Shown here: piece after piece, positions 51,498 through 62,573 of the stretch
Layout of the letters: each line of letters opens with the position of its first letter
Position numbering within the stretch: position 1 is the first letter of the stretch
From: Polychytrium aggregatum
Taxonomy: Eukaryota > Chytridiomycota > Chytridiomycetes > Polychytriales
Length of the DNA: 64,000 nt
Direction of reading: 5' to 3'
Assembly: GCF_025602895.1 (NCBI RefSeq)
Contig: NW_026516205.1
Coordinates: forward strand, 434,001-498,000
Program-made: the position numbers and the translations under genes
Notes under the pieces: model-generated
What the model was told of the DNA's origin: nothing
Database searches by the model: none
What the model saw: the letters and a program-made list of their open reading frames with translations, nothing else

Positions 51498-54400
51498 TTA
51501 GCGACGAACTCCGGGCGTCGCCTTCGGCTTTGAGGGATAGCGAAGGTGGAAGTCAGCAACAAGATCAGTGGCGTGGGAAACATTGGCAGCGGGCTCCCAA
51601 GACCGGTCAGTCTCGGAATAGCCCTTCCACTGAACCAAGTACTGTAAGCGACCACGGAAAAGCCGAGAATCGAGAACAGTCTCGACCTCAAACTCTTCCT
51701 GGGAGTCAACAAGAATGGGAGGTGGTTCAGGTTGGGTGAACTCGGGAACAATGTCCTTCGTTCGGGGTTCAAGGAGGGATACATGAAAAACGGGATGGAC
51801 TTTGAGTGTGGAAGGGAGTTTAAGTTCAAAGGCAACGGGGTTGATGCGGCGAAGAACTTTAAAGGGGCCAAGCTTTTTCTGATCAAGCTTGTTGGAGGGA
51901 CGAAGGGTGCGGATGTGGCGACGATCAAGAAAAACGAGGTCGCCAACGGAGATGTCGGGAGTGGGGAGACGGGATTTGTTGGCCTGCACAGTGTAGGACT
52001 CTTGGGCAACCCGGAGGTTGGCCTTGAGATCCTCGAGAACGGTCTGAAGTCGGTCGACACGTTCTTCGGCAGAGGGCACAACAGAGGGATCACGGATGAT
52101 GGAGGGATCAAAAATGGGGTGATGGCCATGGACTGCAAAGAAGGGAGTCATGCCAGTGGAAGTGTTTTCCGAGTTGTTGTAAGTGAACTCGGCAAGGGGA
52201 AGGTGAAGGGTCCAGTCGTCTTGCAGGTAATTGCAATGGATACGCAAATACTGCTCGATGACCTGGTTGAGAACCTCGGTCGAACCGTCGGTCTCGGGGT
52301 GGAAGGCAGAAGAAAGGGAAATCTTCGTCTTCAGAAGCTCATTGAAGCGCCTCCAGAAGGCCGAAGTAAACTGAGTTCCTCGGTCCGAAACAATAGACCG
52401 GGGACAACCATGCAAGCGGAAGATGTGGGAGAGGAAGAGTTCGGCGGTTTGCTCGCCTGTAACCGTCTTCGTGGTGGGCACAAAGTGTGCTTGTTTGGAC
52501 AGGCGGTCCTTAACCACGAAGATCGAGTCAAAACCGTTCGAAGGTGGGAGATCCGTGATGAAGTCCATCGACAGGTCCCACCAACGTTCGGAAGGAACGG
52601 GGAGAGGGTGAAGTAAACCATAAGGGGAGTGACGGGACGGCTTGGCTCGCTGGCACGCTTCACAATTAGCAATGAAGCGACGCACAGACTTACGAAGCCG
52701 GGGCCAGTGAAAGTCCCGGGAGATGAGCTCAACGGTCTTGGCAAGACCAAAGTGACCAGCGGCAGCGGAGCAGTGACGTTGCTCAAACACTTTGAGCTGG
52801 AGCTCGGGGGAAGGGACAACGATCAGGTCTTTAAAGTAAAGGAGACCGTCACGGAAGGAGTAATCACCATCAAGACGTTTGGCGTTAAAATCAGAAAGAA
52901 GGGAACAAGAAAGGGTGGCAGCTCGAATCTCGGAAAGAAAATCGGGATTCGAGCCGATAACAGTGATGCTGTCGAGAGAAATAGACTCGAACAGCTGGAG
53001 GAAGTTGGTGGAGTGGAGGGAGTCACCAGGCTTTATCTCAAAGTCAGAACGGCGACTGAGAGCATCAGCTTTGGTGTTGAGGCGACCAGGGCGGTGGTAA
53101 ATGCGAAAAGCAAAGTCAGAAAGGAATTGGGCCCACCGGAACTGGCGGCGAGAAAGTTGGGAAGCGGAAGTGAACCGGGTAAGGTTCTGATGATCAGAGA
53201 AAACAAGAGTGGGATGGTCTGGGTCGGCAGCCATTAAGTAATGACGCCAGGCAGTAAAGGAATCGACAATGGCGAGGAGCTCTTTGTCGTGAGTGTCATA
53301 GTTCACCTCGGCAGGACGGAATTGCCGAGAGTGAAATGCAACGGGGTGAAGAGCGCCGTCAGGGTCAAACTGAGAAAGGACGGCACCCAAAGCAAAATCA
53401 GAAGCATCGGGCTCGATGACAGCGGGTTTAGAGAAATCAAAGTATCGAAGGATAGGAGCGGAAGTGAATGAATGTTTAAGAGAATCAAAAGCCTCTTGGG
53501 CCTCGGGAGACCAAGAGAAGGTGGAGGATTTGGTGGTGAGGGAAGTCAAAGGACGAGCAAGTGCGGAAAAGTCCTTGACGAAGCGGCGGTAAAAGTTTGC
53601 GAAACCAATAAAAACTTGGATATCGCGAGCAGAAGAGGGAACAGGCCAAAGAGAAACGGCCTCGACCTTGGCAGGGTCCATTTTGATGCCATCGGCAGAA
53701 ATGATCATGCCGAGAAAGTCAACTTCAGAAAGGTCAAAAGAACACTTGGCCGGATTGACCTTAAGGGAGTGTTCACGAAGGCGAGAAAGAACAAGCTTAA
53801 CATGCTCCTCATGCTCCTGGGGATCTTTTGAGAAGATCAGGATGTCGTCAAGATAAATGACAACACAGACACCAAGGAGGTCCGAGAAGATGTCGTTCAT
53901 AAAAAACTGGAAAGCAGCGGGGGCATTCGAAAGACCAAAGGGGATAACGTTGTACTCAAATGAGCCAGATTTACAAACAAAAGCAGTCTTCCACTCATCG
54001 CCCTTCTTGACACGAACCAAGTGGTAAGCATCAGGAAGGTCAAGGTGTGAGAAGACGCGGGCAGAAGAAAGTTTATCAAGAAGATCCTGGAAGAGGGGAA
54101 GAGGGTAACGATTCTTCTTCGTGATGGCATTGAGGCCCCGGTAGTCGACGCAAAGGCGAAGACCACCATTGGGCTTCTTCACGAAGAAGCAGGGAGCACC
54201 AACGGGAGAAGAGGATTTGGAGATCCAACCACGTGCGAGGGCGTTGGTCAGATACTCCGAAAGAGCAGATTCCTCGGCCGGGGACAAAGGATAGACTTTC
54301 CCCGGCTTTGGCAAACGAGGTTCCTTTCCATCCTCGGTCCGTACAAACTCAATGGACAAGTCATACGGACGGTGAGGAGGCAAGGAAGAAGGAGGGTCAG

Positions 54401-55143
54401 ACTTGAGGCTGAAAACGTCGCCAAACTCATTGTATTTGAGTGGGACACCTCGAGAGTCAACGGGGGTGCCAGACTCGGCATACACCTTCGTCGTGAGCAC
54501 GGACCTTATCGACACCGTAGGATACGTCTCCGGCGAAGGAGGACGGATATCCATTTGGGCAGCGAAAATGTCGAGCTTGTCTTCTCGTGCAAGACGGAGA
54601 AGACTCGCCGCATTAACGAGCTCAATGTCGTGTGAAGATAAAGCCGTTGGCTCTTCAGAAAGCGAAGCAGAGTCAAGGCGGGAAGAAAGGGAAGGCGAAG
54701 TGCCAGAGGAGGGAATCGGTGTAATGAAAGGACCGAAGGGAGGAAGAGTCAAAGGCGAAGTGCCCGAAGGGGGAGGCGAAGAGCCGGAAGGGGACGAAGT
54801 GTCCAAGGAAGAAGCAGAGACATCCGCGAGGATGTGTCCATCAGCAAGGCAAGAGGGATCGGAGAATGAAAGGGAGAGGGACTTCCAATTAACAACTGGA
54901 TTGTGCAAGCGCATCCAGGGAAGACCAAGAGTGATGGGAGTGGTGGAGAGTCGAGTCACAAGAAACGAAATCGACTCGGTGTGGGAACCAATGGTCAGAG
55001 TCAAAGGCACGGTTTGGAAACGAATGAAACCGGCCGAAGAGCCATCAGCAAGGGAAACGGAGTAAGGAGTAGAAAGAGGGATAAGAGAGAGTTTATGGAG
55101 ATCCGCAAAGGCAGGATCAATGAGGGCAAGAGCGGAACATCCA
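51498..55143 (-). CDS. Family E Pol, main part
   Basis: Starting just inside the protease and running to stop 51498, about 1215 codons are open. RT has IYLDDILIFSKD; RNase H has IEPDASDFALGAVL and FSDHQNLTRF; the integrase finger includes CEACQRAKPSRH, and the DDE residues are in MDFITD, SDRGTQF and GSTEVL; the chromodomain is LQYLVQWKGYSETDRSWEPAANV. The protease start lies beyond the family D insertion (60621-60794). Apart from that insertion no stop is seen. The RNase H motif has Pro where other families have His or Thr (IEPDAS), which is worth noting but outside the catalytic Asp. Confidence 0.92.
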
Positions 55144-55148
55144 TCATC

Positions 55149-55457
55149 TGTAGGAGATGGTATCTCCGACGCTGTGCTGCGCGTACTGCGCGTACTGCGC
55201 GGCGCAGTGGGTCGTGACCTGTGCTGCGCTTTGCGTTTTCACGCACCGCAGGCAGGCCACCGCAGGGTATACCTGCGGGTTGCCCCCGTTCCCCCCGTTT
55301 GTCTGGAGTTCGGTTTTATCGTGAATAAACGTAAGTGCTCCCCGAGCTCACCCGTCCGCTAGAGTAGCCTAGCACCGCCCTGTTCTGCCCCGTCCTGTCT
55401 TGTCTTGTACCCCCTCCCTCCCCGTCTTGCCCCAACGTCCCAGTAGTGGACGTTACA
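55149..55457 (+). repeat. Family D copy 2, 5' LTR
   Basis: 309 bp, TGTAGGAGATGG...GGACGTTACA. TGGTAGCATCGG follows at 55458-55469 as primer binding site. Confidence 0.95.
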
Positions 55458-55579
55458 TGGTAGCATCGGAAATCCTCGTCTTGTTTTCGTCCTGTTTGTC
55501 CTCTTTCTAGATCCTCAAGCTGGATCCCGCCTCTCTTGCCGACCGACTCTCCTCTCTGTCCCTGGAGCCTGCCCCTGCC

Positions 55580-56401
55580 ATGAGCAACCCCCGCCCACTT
55601 CCGGAAGCCTTCCTCAAGACCTTCCGTGCCCCAGTGTTTACTGGGAAGAGCCGCTCCTCCTCGGTGGAGGACTGGCTGCAGCAACTCGAGGACTACCTCG
55701 ATGCTGCCCAAGTCGCCCCCACCCACCACATCGTCGCCGCCAAGCTCTGCTTAAAGGACCAGGCGTACCGTTGGTACCGCCGCCAAGGGTTCGACGAGCA
55801 GAGCGAAGGTGTGTTTGACGACTTCAAGGACCGCCTCCGTCGCCGCTTCGGCAGCCCCAATGCTGAACTCATTGCCCGTGACAAGCTATACTCTCTCGTG
55901 CAGCGTGGTTCTGTGACCCGCTACATCGAGGAGTTTGAAGACCTCTCCTCCCAGATTGAGGAGCTGGGCTCTGCTGATGCGATGTACCTCTTCCAGAAGG
56001 GCCTCAAGCCCAAGATCAGAGAGTACATCGCCAGCAACCCTGATGCCCGCAAGTCCCTGGACGTGATGATGGACGTTGCCGAGAACCTCGACAACGTCCA
56101 GTACCATGGCCGCCAGTTCTACCCGCAGCTGGCAGGCGGCCATCGGTCTCATCACGTCCCAGCCCGTCCGCCTCGCCCGGCCCCGCCCGCAAGACCCATG
56201 CCTGAGCCCATGGACGTTGACGTCAACGCCATGGAGGCTCGTGGCCCTCCCCGCTCCCGGTTCCAGCAAGCTGCCACTGTCTCCCCCAAGGACAGACAGA
56301 AGCAGGAGGACCTCCGCCATGGTTCCTGCTTCTTCTGTCACCGACCGGGACACCAGGCCAAGGAGTGCCCCATGAAGTCGGGAAACGGCCGACCCTACTA
56401 G
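55580..56401 (+). CDS. Family D Gag, copy 2
   Basis: Same 273-residue protein as in copy 1, with knuckle [14 protein letters not shown] and stop TAG 56399-56401. A leader of about 120 nt separates it from the LTR and includes the primer binding site. Confidence 0.94.
   Translation: MSNPRPLPEAFLKTFRAPVFTGKSRSSSVEDWLQQLEDYLDAAQVAPTHHIVAAKLCLKDQAYRWYRRQGFDEQSEGVFDDFKDRLRRRFGSPNAELIARDKLYSLVQRGSVTRYIEEFEDLSSQIEELGSADAMYLFQKGLKPKIREYIASNPDARKSLDVMMDVAENLDNVQYHGRQFYPQLAGGHRSHHVPARPPRPAPPARPMPEPMDVDVNAMEARGPPRSRFQQAATVSPKDRQKQEDLRHGSCFFCHRPGHQAKECPMKSGNGRPY
56380..56386 (+). promoter_or_regulatory. -1 ribosomal frameshift site, family D copy 2
   Basis: GGGAAAC is in phase G-GGA-AAC, four codons before the gag stop. 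The spacer is 56387-56393 (7 nt). The hairpin is 56394-56423: CCTACTAG pairs with CTAGTAGG (8 bp), then a GT bulge, then GGCT/AGCC closing CTGG. The stop codon lies inside the stem. Confidence 0.9.
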
Positions 56402-59400
56402 GTGGCTCTGGAGCCCTAGTAGGAGACCAACGCCGTGGATTGCTCAATGCAGTCCACGCGTCTCCAGAGGAAGTTCACCTCGCCCCCTCCCCCGAAGGAG
56501 AAACAAACCAAGTGTTGTGCGTCGTGCGAGAGGTGCATGGTGGCGCAAGCCGCCTGCCTCTCCACGAACGTGAAGAGAAAACCAAAATTGAAAACCAAAA
56601 CAAAAAAGAAAATCAAGAACCCTTGAGGGACAGGACCGCCTGTGCCCTCACCCCTGTCAAGTCGTGTGTGTCGGATGCTTCCGACATGTGTCCGCAAGCC
56701 GTGGACGTCGTGTGCAATGGCGTGCTGACGCCGCAGGCCCCCGCAATGGCCGAACCCTATCCAAAATGTCCGAGTGGCCGTGATGAAGCCAACCAAGACC
56801 AAGTGTCGCCCGTTCCCCCAAGTCAAGTCATGGTGCAGGAGGCTGTGCAGGAGGACCATGAAGAGTCCCTGCTGTACCTCCCTGCCACCGTCCAAGGTCA
56901 CACCGTCCGAATGATGGTGGACTCTGGAGCAAGCTGCAACTTTGTCAGCAGACGCTTGCTCCAGGAGCTCAACATACATGCAACCAAGAAGAAGTCGCCG
57001 ATGAGTGTGGCGCTTGCAGACGATCGTGTGCAGCAGTGCACACACCAAGTGGTCCTGCGAGTGGCCCTCCATCCCAAGTACCATCCTGTCCTGTTGTTCC
57101 AAGTGATCGACACCAAGTTCGATGCCATCCTCGGCATGAGCTGGCTTGCTCGTGCCGAGCCGACTCCAGTCGTCGACTGGAAAGGCCGCACTGTCCGTGT
57201 TGGCCCTGACATTGTCCTGCAGGGCATGGCCTCACCCAACATGCCACCTCTCCTCTCAGCCATGCAATTCAAGAGGCTGATCAAGAAGGACACGTCGTTC
57301 CTCTGTGTCGTGCGTGAGGTCGACGACACCGACCAAGCCGGTCCCGGTCCCCCGCCTGTGGTGACCAAGCTGCTCGACGAGTACAAGGACGTATTCCCCG
57401 ACCAGTTGCCACAATGCCTGCCACCCCAACGCACCGTCGATCATCGCATCGACATCGAACCAGGCTCGTCGCCTCCGTCAAGACCGACGTACCAACTGTC
57501 GCTGACGGAGATGGACGAACTCAAGCGCCAGTTGGATGACCTCCTCGCCCATGGGTTCATCCGCCCGAGCCAGTCACCGTATGGTGCACCAGTGCTCTTT
57601 GTCAAGAAGAAAGAAGGTGATCTCAGGATGTGCGTCGACTATCGCGCACTAAACAAACAGACCATCAAGAACACCTACCCGTTGCCCAGGATCGACGAGT
57701 TGATGGATCGTCTGAGTGGAGCAAAGGTCTTTAGCAAGATAGACCTCCGCTCAGGCTACCATCAGATCCGCATCCACGAGGATGATGTCCACAAGACCGC
57801 CTTCAGGACTCGCTACGGACTGTACGAGTTCCTAGTGCTGCCGTTCGGATTGACGAACGCACCTGCCACGTTCATGCAGCTGATGAACGATGTGTTCCGC
57901 CAAGAGCTCGACAACTCTGTCATCGTGTACCTGGATGATATCCTTGTGTACAGCAAGGATGAAGCGACCCATGAAGGTCATGTCGCCCGCGTGCTGGCCA
58001 AGCTACGCGAGCACAAGTTGTATGCCAAACTGTCCAAGTGTGAGTTCTTCAAGAATCAAGTCCCGTTCCTGGGACACGTTGTCTCAGGAAGAGGAATCGA
58101 AGTCGACCCCGCCAAGGTCAAGTCTGTGGTCGAGTGGCCGCCGCTCGCATGCGTCTCTGACGTGCAGTCGTTTCTCGGTCTCGTCAACTACTACCGCCGA
58201 TTCATCCCCGATCTGGCGCGCACTGCCGGTCCACTCACAGACCTACTCCGCAAAGAGTGCCCCTTCGTGTGGGACCACCCACAACGCCAAGCGTTCGAGA
58301 CCCTCAAGCACGCCTTGACGAACGCTCCTGTCCTCGCTGTGTTCGACCCGAACACGGATGTCTCCGTGCACACCGACGCCTCCGACTTTGCGGTGGGAGC
58401 TGTTTTGATGCAGGAGGGAAGGCCCGTTGCCTTCGAGTCGCGCAAACTGTCCCAACACGAGATCAACTATCCCGTGCACGAGAAGGAGCAGCTTGCGATC
58501 ATCTACGCGCTGCAGAAGTTCCGAGTGTACCTCCACGGTACCGCCAAGCCCTTCAAGATTGTGACGGACCACCAGTCACTGCGTTACCTCGACACCAAGA
58601 AGAACCTGAGCCGACGCCAAGCGCGATGGATGGAGTTCCTCGCCGAGTACAACTACGAGGTTGTATACCAGAAAGGCAAACTCAATGTGGTGCCTGACGC
58701 ACTGTCCCGACGCCCCGACTACCAATTGGCGTCACTGTACGAGTCGACTGTCAGTGTCGACAACACGATGCTGGATGTTGTCCGAGACAACATCGCCAAC
58801 GACAAACAGTTCGGAGAACTGTTCCGAAAGGTGTCTAAGCTCCCCAAGGACGACGAATCATCCGAGTACACAGTGCGTGATGGCCTGCTCCTCCTGAAGA
58901 AGGACAGCCGTGTCTGTGTGCCGGACATTCCGTCGTTGAAGACCAAGTTGCTCCAAGAGGTCCACGACTCGCCCCTCGCTGGACACTTTGGAGTCGAGAA
59001 GACATACGACCGACTGGCCAAAGTCGCATACTGGCCTGGAATGAAGCGCACCGTCGAGAAGTACATCGAGTCCTGCCATACCTGCAAGATGGTCAAGTCA
59101 CGCACGACCCGAGAGCAAGGATTGCTGCAACCCCTGCCTGTTCCCGACCGCCCCTGGACCAGCATGTCCATGGATCTCATCACGCATCTACCGACGACCA
59201 AGTTGGACCACGATGCAATCGCTGTCTTTGTCGACAGGTTCAGCAAGATGGCACACTTTGTGCCGTGCCAGACGACATGCTCCGCGCCTGACCTTGCACT
59301 GCTGTTCTTCAAGCATGTGTTCAAGCACCACGGCCTCCCAAAGTCCATCGTCAGTGATCGAGACCCCCGATTCACCTCCTTGTTTTGGACAAGTCTGTTC

Positions 59401-60297
59401 GACCATCTCGGCACCAAGCTGAACATGTCAACCTCGCACCACCAACAAACGGATGGACAGTCCGAGCGGACGATCCGCACCCTCGAGCAATACCTGAGGA
59501 CATACGCCTCGACCAGCCAAGACGACTGGGACATACAGCTGAGTCATGCAGAGTTTGCATACAACACCGCCAAGTCGAGCACAACTGGCTTGAGCCCCTT
59601 TGAGGCGCTCTACGGATTCCAGCCTGATGTTCCCACCTCCTTGACACTGACCGAGTCCACGGCTGGATTGCCTCCCAAACCAAGTGCCTTTGTCAAAGAT
59701 CATCAAGTCCGACACAAGATGATCGCCGACGCGCTCACGGATGCGCAACAAGTGATGGCGAAGTACTACGACCGCCGACACCAGGATGTCTCCTTTGAAG
59801 TTGGAGACCTTGTCTACCTGGACGCCGACAACATCAAGGTCCCCGAAGCCCAGTCAAAGAAGTTGTTGCCCAAGTACCGAGGACCGTTCAAGATAGCGGC
59901 CCGACCCAGTCCCCTCAACTACCTGTTGGACTTGCCACCTGGAAGCAAGCTCCATCCTGTCTTCCATGTGTCCAAGCTGCGTCGCCACACGACCCGCAGT
60001 CCAGCACAGTTCCCCGACGCCGACGAAGGTGTCCCGGACGACGCACCACTGGAAGACGACCTCGGACAATACTATACTCAAGAATATGAAGTCGAAAGGA
60101 TCGTGAGGCACAAGAAAGTGGCTGATGGGTCACTTCGGTTTTATGTCAAGTGGGTTGGTTACCCACACTCGGGCAACACATGGCAAACACTGGAGGACTT
60201 GTCCCATGCACCCGAGGAGCTGAGTAAATACGGTAAACACCTCGAGGAGCCCCAAATAAAGAGCACACGCAGGGCTCCTCGCAGGAAGCCTTCTTAA
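56380..60297 (+). CDS. Family D Pol, copy 2
   Basis: Same ~1305-residue Pol as copy 1: protease [16 protein letters not shown], RNase H, integrase with finger and DDE, chromodomain near 60130-60200. TAA stop at 60295-60297, 9 bp before the 3' LTR. Open throughout; probably functional. Confidence 0.95.
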   Translation, partial: GKRPTLLGGSGALVGDQRRGLLNAVHASPEEVHLAPSPEGETNQVLCVVREVHGGASRLPLHEREEKTKIENQNKKENQEPLRDRTACALTPVKSCVSDASDMCPQAVDVVCNGVLTPQAPAMAEPYPKCPSGRDEANQDQVSPVPPSQVMVQEAVQEDHEESLLYLPATVQGHTVRMMVDSGASCNFVSRRLLQELNIHATKKKSPMSVALADDRVQQCTHQVVLRVALHPKYHPVLLFQVIDTKFDAILGMSWLARAEPTPVVDWKGRTVRVGPDIVLQGMASPNMPPLLSAMQFKRLIKKDTSFLCVVREVDDTDQAGPGPPPVVTKLLDEYKDVFPDQLPQCLPPQRTVDHRIDIEPGSSPPSRPTYQLSLTEMDELKRQLDDLLAHGFIRPSQSPYGAPVLFVKKKEGDLRMCVDYRALNKQTIKNTYPLPRIDELMDRLSGAKVFSKIDLRSGYHQIRIHEDDVHKTAFRTRYGLYEFLVLPFGLTNAPATFMQLMNDVFRQELDNSVIVYLDDILVYSKDEATHEGHVARVLAKLREHKLYAKLSKCEFFKNQVPFLGHVVSGRGIEVDPAKVKSVVEWPPLACVSDVQSFLGLVNYYRRFIPDLARTAGPLTDLLRKECPFVWDHPQRQAFETLKHALTNAPVLAVFDPNTDVSVHTDASDFAVGAVLMQEGRPVAFESRKLSQHEINYPVHEKEQLAIIYALQKFRVYLHGTAKPFKIVTDHQSLRYLDTKKNLSRRQARWMEFLAEYNYEVVYQKGKLNVVPDALSRRPDYQLASLYESTVSVDNTMLDVVRDNIANDKQFGELFRKVSKLPKDDESSEYTVRDGLLLLKKDSRVCVPDIPSLKTKLLQEVHDSPLAGHFGVEKTYDRLAKVAYWPGMKRTVEKYIESCHTCKMVKSRTTREQGLLQPLPVPDRPWTSMSMDLITHLPTTKLDHDAIAVFVDRFSKMAHFVPCQTTCSAPDLALLFFKHVFKHHGLPKSIVSDRDPRFTSLFWTSLFDHLGTKLNMSTSHHQQTDGQSERTIRTLEQYLRTYASTSQDDWDIQLSHAEFAYNTAKSSTTGLSPFEALYGFQPDVPTSLTLTESTAGLPPKPSAFVKDHQVRHKMIADALTDAQQVMAKYYDRRHQDVSFEVGDLVYLDADNIKVPEAQSKKLLPKYRGPFKIAARPSPLNYLLDLPPGSKLHPVFHVSKLRRHTTRSPAQFPDADEGVPDDAPLEDDLGQYYTQEYEVERIVRHKKVADGSLRFYVKWVGYPHSGNTWQTLEDLSHAPEELSKYGKHLEEPQIKSTRRAPRRKPS

Positions 60298-60306
60298 GTG
60301 TGGGAG

Positions 60307-60615
60307 TGTAGGAGATGGTATCTCCGACGCTGTGCTGCGCGTACTGCGCGTACTGCGCGGCGCAGTGGGTCGTGACCTGTGCTGCGCTTTGCGTTTTCAC
60401 GCACCGCAGGCAGGCCACCGCAGGGTATACCTGCGGGTTGCCCCCGTTCCCCCCGTTTGTCTGGAGTTCGGTTTTATCGTGAATAAACGTAAGTGCTCCC
60501 CGAGCTCACCCGTCCGCTAGAGTAGCCTAGCACCGCCCTGTTCTGCCCCGTCCTGTCTTGTCTTGTACCCCCTCCCTCCCCGTCTTGCCCCAACGTCCCA
60601 GTAGTGGACGTTACA
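60307..60615 (+). repeat. Family D copy 2, 3' LTR
   Basis: 309 bp, same as the 5' LTR by eye; followed by TCATC. Confidence 0.95.
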
Positions 60616-60620
60616 TCATC

Positions 60621-60794
60621 AATGAAAACAGAAAGGGAGATGGAGACCGGGCCAGAAAGACTCATGACGATAAGAGTGGCCGGAAGAAGAAGCTTATCGT
60701 CCGATAATGACGAGTCAAAGGGGGAAGATGTTCGTATCGCCGAACAGACCACCTCGCTTACTTGCGAGGTGCTGCTCGGCTGTGAGCATTTCCC
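60621..60794 (-). pseudogene. Family E Pol, N-terminal end (cut off by family D copy 2)
   Basis: Pol starts in the -1 frame at the slip site 60788-60794 and reads GKCSQPSSTSQVSEVV, then a linker to VFIDD. The protease active site reads DDGCS across the junction with 55143, rather than DSG or DTG. Family D with its TCATC duplication sits inside this motif. Confidence 0.85.
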
Positions 60795-61711
60795 GAGTTC
60801 CGTTTGACCAGAACCGGGCACTGCTGAACATCGCGACTGCCGGGACAAGACTTTTCCCCGCAGTACAAACAGAGACCCTGCTCACGACGTCGCTTTTTCT
60901 CGACGTCGGAGAGCTTAGCAGGGCGGACCGAGACAGAGTCAAGGTCCATGGGAGTGGGCGCAGAAGAGGAGGAAGAAGAAACATGCGCGGGAGAATGGTG
61001 GTGATGGGGAGCAGAGCGAGAAGAAGGAGGAGGAGGTTGGGAACGGGAAGAGACCTTGAGACGATGGAGGGCATCGTCGTACTCGACCGCTGCCTTGATC
61101 AACTCGGGCAAGGAAGCGGGAGCGGGGCGGAGACCGATCAAATGGAACTTGACTTCAGACTTCAAACCCTCCTTGAAGAAGTGCATCTTGGTGGGTTCGT
61201 CGGTCTGGACTCGGGCGGCAAGTTGGACGAAGCGGGTGGCAAAGGCTTGGCAGGACTTGAGCTGGACCAAGCGCTTGAGGTCGTTGAGGGCCTTATCTTG
61301 CGAGGAGGCCGTGTCCTCACCGAAGGTCGACTTCAGGGCAACTTCGAAGTCGGCGAAGGAAGCAGGGAAACGGTTGGCCATGTAGAAGGCGGCCTCGTAC
61401 CACTTGAAGGCTTCGCCGCGGAGGAAGGAGGTGGCGTAAAGGACCTTCTGGCGCTCGGGCGCGAAGAAGGCGGGATCGGCGAGGAAGACCAGGTGGCACT
61501 GGGCGAGGAAGGCCGTCGTTTCGTCACGGGAACCTAGGAACTCCTTGGGCTTGTTCACCTGGTAGACCTGGCGGGGAGCGGCGGCGGGAGCTTGCAGGTC
61601 CTGGATCTGACGATGGAGAGCAGCGTTCTGGGTCATGAGGGCGTTCATACGCTCCTCCATGCGCGCCAGATACGCGTTGAGATCTGCAGGGGGTGCAGCA
61701 GGCTCAGCCAT
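60758..61711 (-). CDS. Family E Gag
   Basis: From ATG 61711 (MAEPAAPPADL) about 317 residues. A coiled-coil-like start (YLARMEERMNALMTQNAALHRQIQDL) precedes a gag core (FLAQCHLVFLADPAFF...FKWYEAAFYMANRF). The zinc region near the end is CLYCGEKSCPGSRDVQQC, which has Cys where the knuckle His is expected. Stop TAA 60760-60758 lies 27 nt past the slip site. Confidence 0.88.
   Translation of the reverse strand: MAEPAAPPADLNAYLARMEERMNALMTQNAALHRQIQDLQAPAAAPRQVYQVNKPKEFLGSRDETTAFLAQCHLVFLADPAFFAPERQKVLYATSFLRGEAFKWYEAAFYMANRFPASFADFEVALKSTFGEDTASSQDKALNDLKRLVQLKSCQAFATRFVQLAARVQTDEPTKMHFFKEGLKSEVKFHLIGLRPAPASLPELIKAAVEYDDALHRLKVSSRSQPPPPSSRSAPHHHHSPAHVSSSSSSAPTPMDLDSVSVRPAKLSDVEKKRRREQGLCLYCGEKSCPGSRDVQQCPVLVKRNSGNAHSRAAPRK
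60788..60794 (-). promoter_or_regulatory. -1 ribosomal frameshift site, family E
   Basis: Minus-strand GGGAAAT in phase G-GGA-AAT. A 7-nt spacer (60787-60781) is followed by a long hairpin (60780-60739): nine pairs, a 2-nt bulge, then eight pairs CACCTCGC/GCGAGGTG closing a hexaloop AAGTAA. The -1 frame continues into pol. Confidence 0.85.
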
Positions 61712-61768
61712 CGGATCGAGTAGGGAAAGAGAGGCGAAAGAAGAAGAAAGGCCGGAAAGCCAAGAGGG

Positions 61769-61780
61769 AGCGTTCAAAAT
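61769..61780 (-). other. Primer binding site, family E (self-priming type)
   Basis: Minus strand ATTTTGAACGCT, 2 nt after the 5' LTR. It does not begin TGG, so it does not fit a tRNA 3' end. It is a perfect 12-nt complement of AGCGTTCAAAAT inside the element's own LTR, at the likely transcript start. Confidence 0.75.
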
Positions 61781-61782
61781 GA

Positions 61783-62573
61783 TGTTAGAGTCCAAAGGGG
61801 ACTCAACGGCAAAAGAAGAAGTGAGCTCGAAGTGAGCTCAGGGAAGGCAAGGGTAAAGTCCGAAGTGGACTCGGAGAGGGAGCGAGGGAAGCAAAGATCC
61901 GTTCAAGATAAGACTAGTCTCGAAATGAGACGTGAGGAACACTCAGAGAATAAAGTAGAAGGCACTTTATTTAGTCCTATTTTGAACGCTGAGGTTCGAC
62001 TACACATCGCGGGGGTCAGGCTATTTATAGACAAGTCCGGACTTGGCAGCGAAGGGCGGCCAAGGGAGGGAAAAGTGGGCGATCGAGCAGGGCGAAGGGG
62101 GCGATGCACGAACGAGGGCCGAGAAGGACCACCGAGACAGGCAGAGAACCAAAGCGAGAGAGGCGCAAGCAAAAGCGAAGCACTTGGCAGGAGAAACGTG
62201 CAAAGGCGAAGCAATGTGACTCAACGTCCAAGAAGCGGATTGGTCAAGTATAAGGTTGGGGCAAATGCATGCGAGATGAACAAGAGATCGGGGCGGTCAG
62301 GCAGGTCATGAGTCACCGGTGGGGGGACACATGACCGGTAGCCGAATTGCAACCAATCGTAGCGAAGCGCGTGCACAAACAAACCGGCGCGTGCGAAGAT
62401 GACAAAGGAAGCGGAGCAGCGCGGGAAAACGGAAGTGCGGAAGGAGCGTAAAAGACAGGCAAAGGGCGGAAAATTGGAGGGGAACTGCAAAGCTACACAC
62501 AAACAAACAGAAAGGCAAAAGAACAGCCAAGTGTGCAGTCAAAGTGGGGAACAAGCAGGAGCTATCCCTAACA
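61783..62573 (-). repeat. Family E 5' LTR
   Basis: 791 bp, clearly homologous to 50696-51485 but roughly 5-7% different by eye, concentrated between about 62220 and 62500. It contains the same TATA and AGCGTTCAAAAT elements (61990-61979). Confidence 0.93.

Larger units (their letters stand above)
55149..60615 (+). mobile_element. Ty3/gypsy chromovirus, family D copy 2, complete
   Basis: 5467 bp, LTRs 55149-55457 and 60307-60615 (309 bp), TCATC duplicated at 55144-55148 and 60616-60620. It is inserted in the protease region of family E, in opposite orientation. Its proteins are identical to copy 1. Confidence 0.97.
50696..62573 (-). mobile_element. Tf1-like Ty3/gypsy element, family E, interrupted by family D copy 2
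   Basis: LTRs 50696-51485 and 61783-62573 begin TGTTAG and end CTAACA. Without D copy 2 it spans about 6.4 kb. The outer flanks do not match: GGTTG on the left (in family C gag) and ATCTT on the right (in a family D fragment). The two LTRs differ at dozens of sites. The element as seen may therefore be a recombinant of two insertions. Confidence 0.88.
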
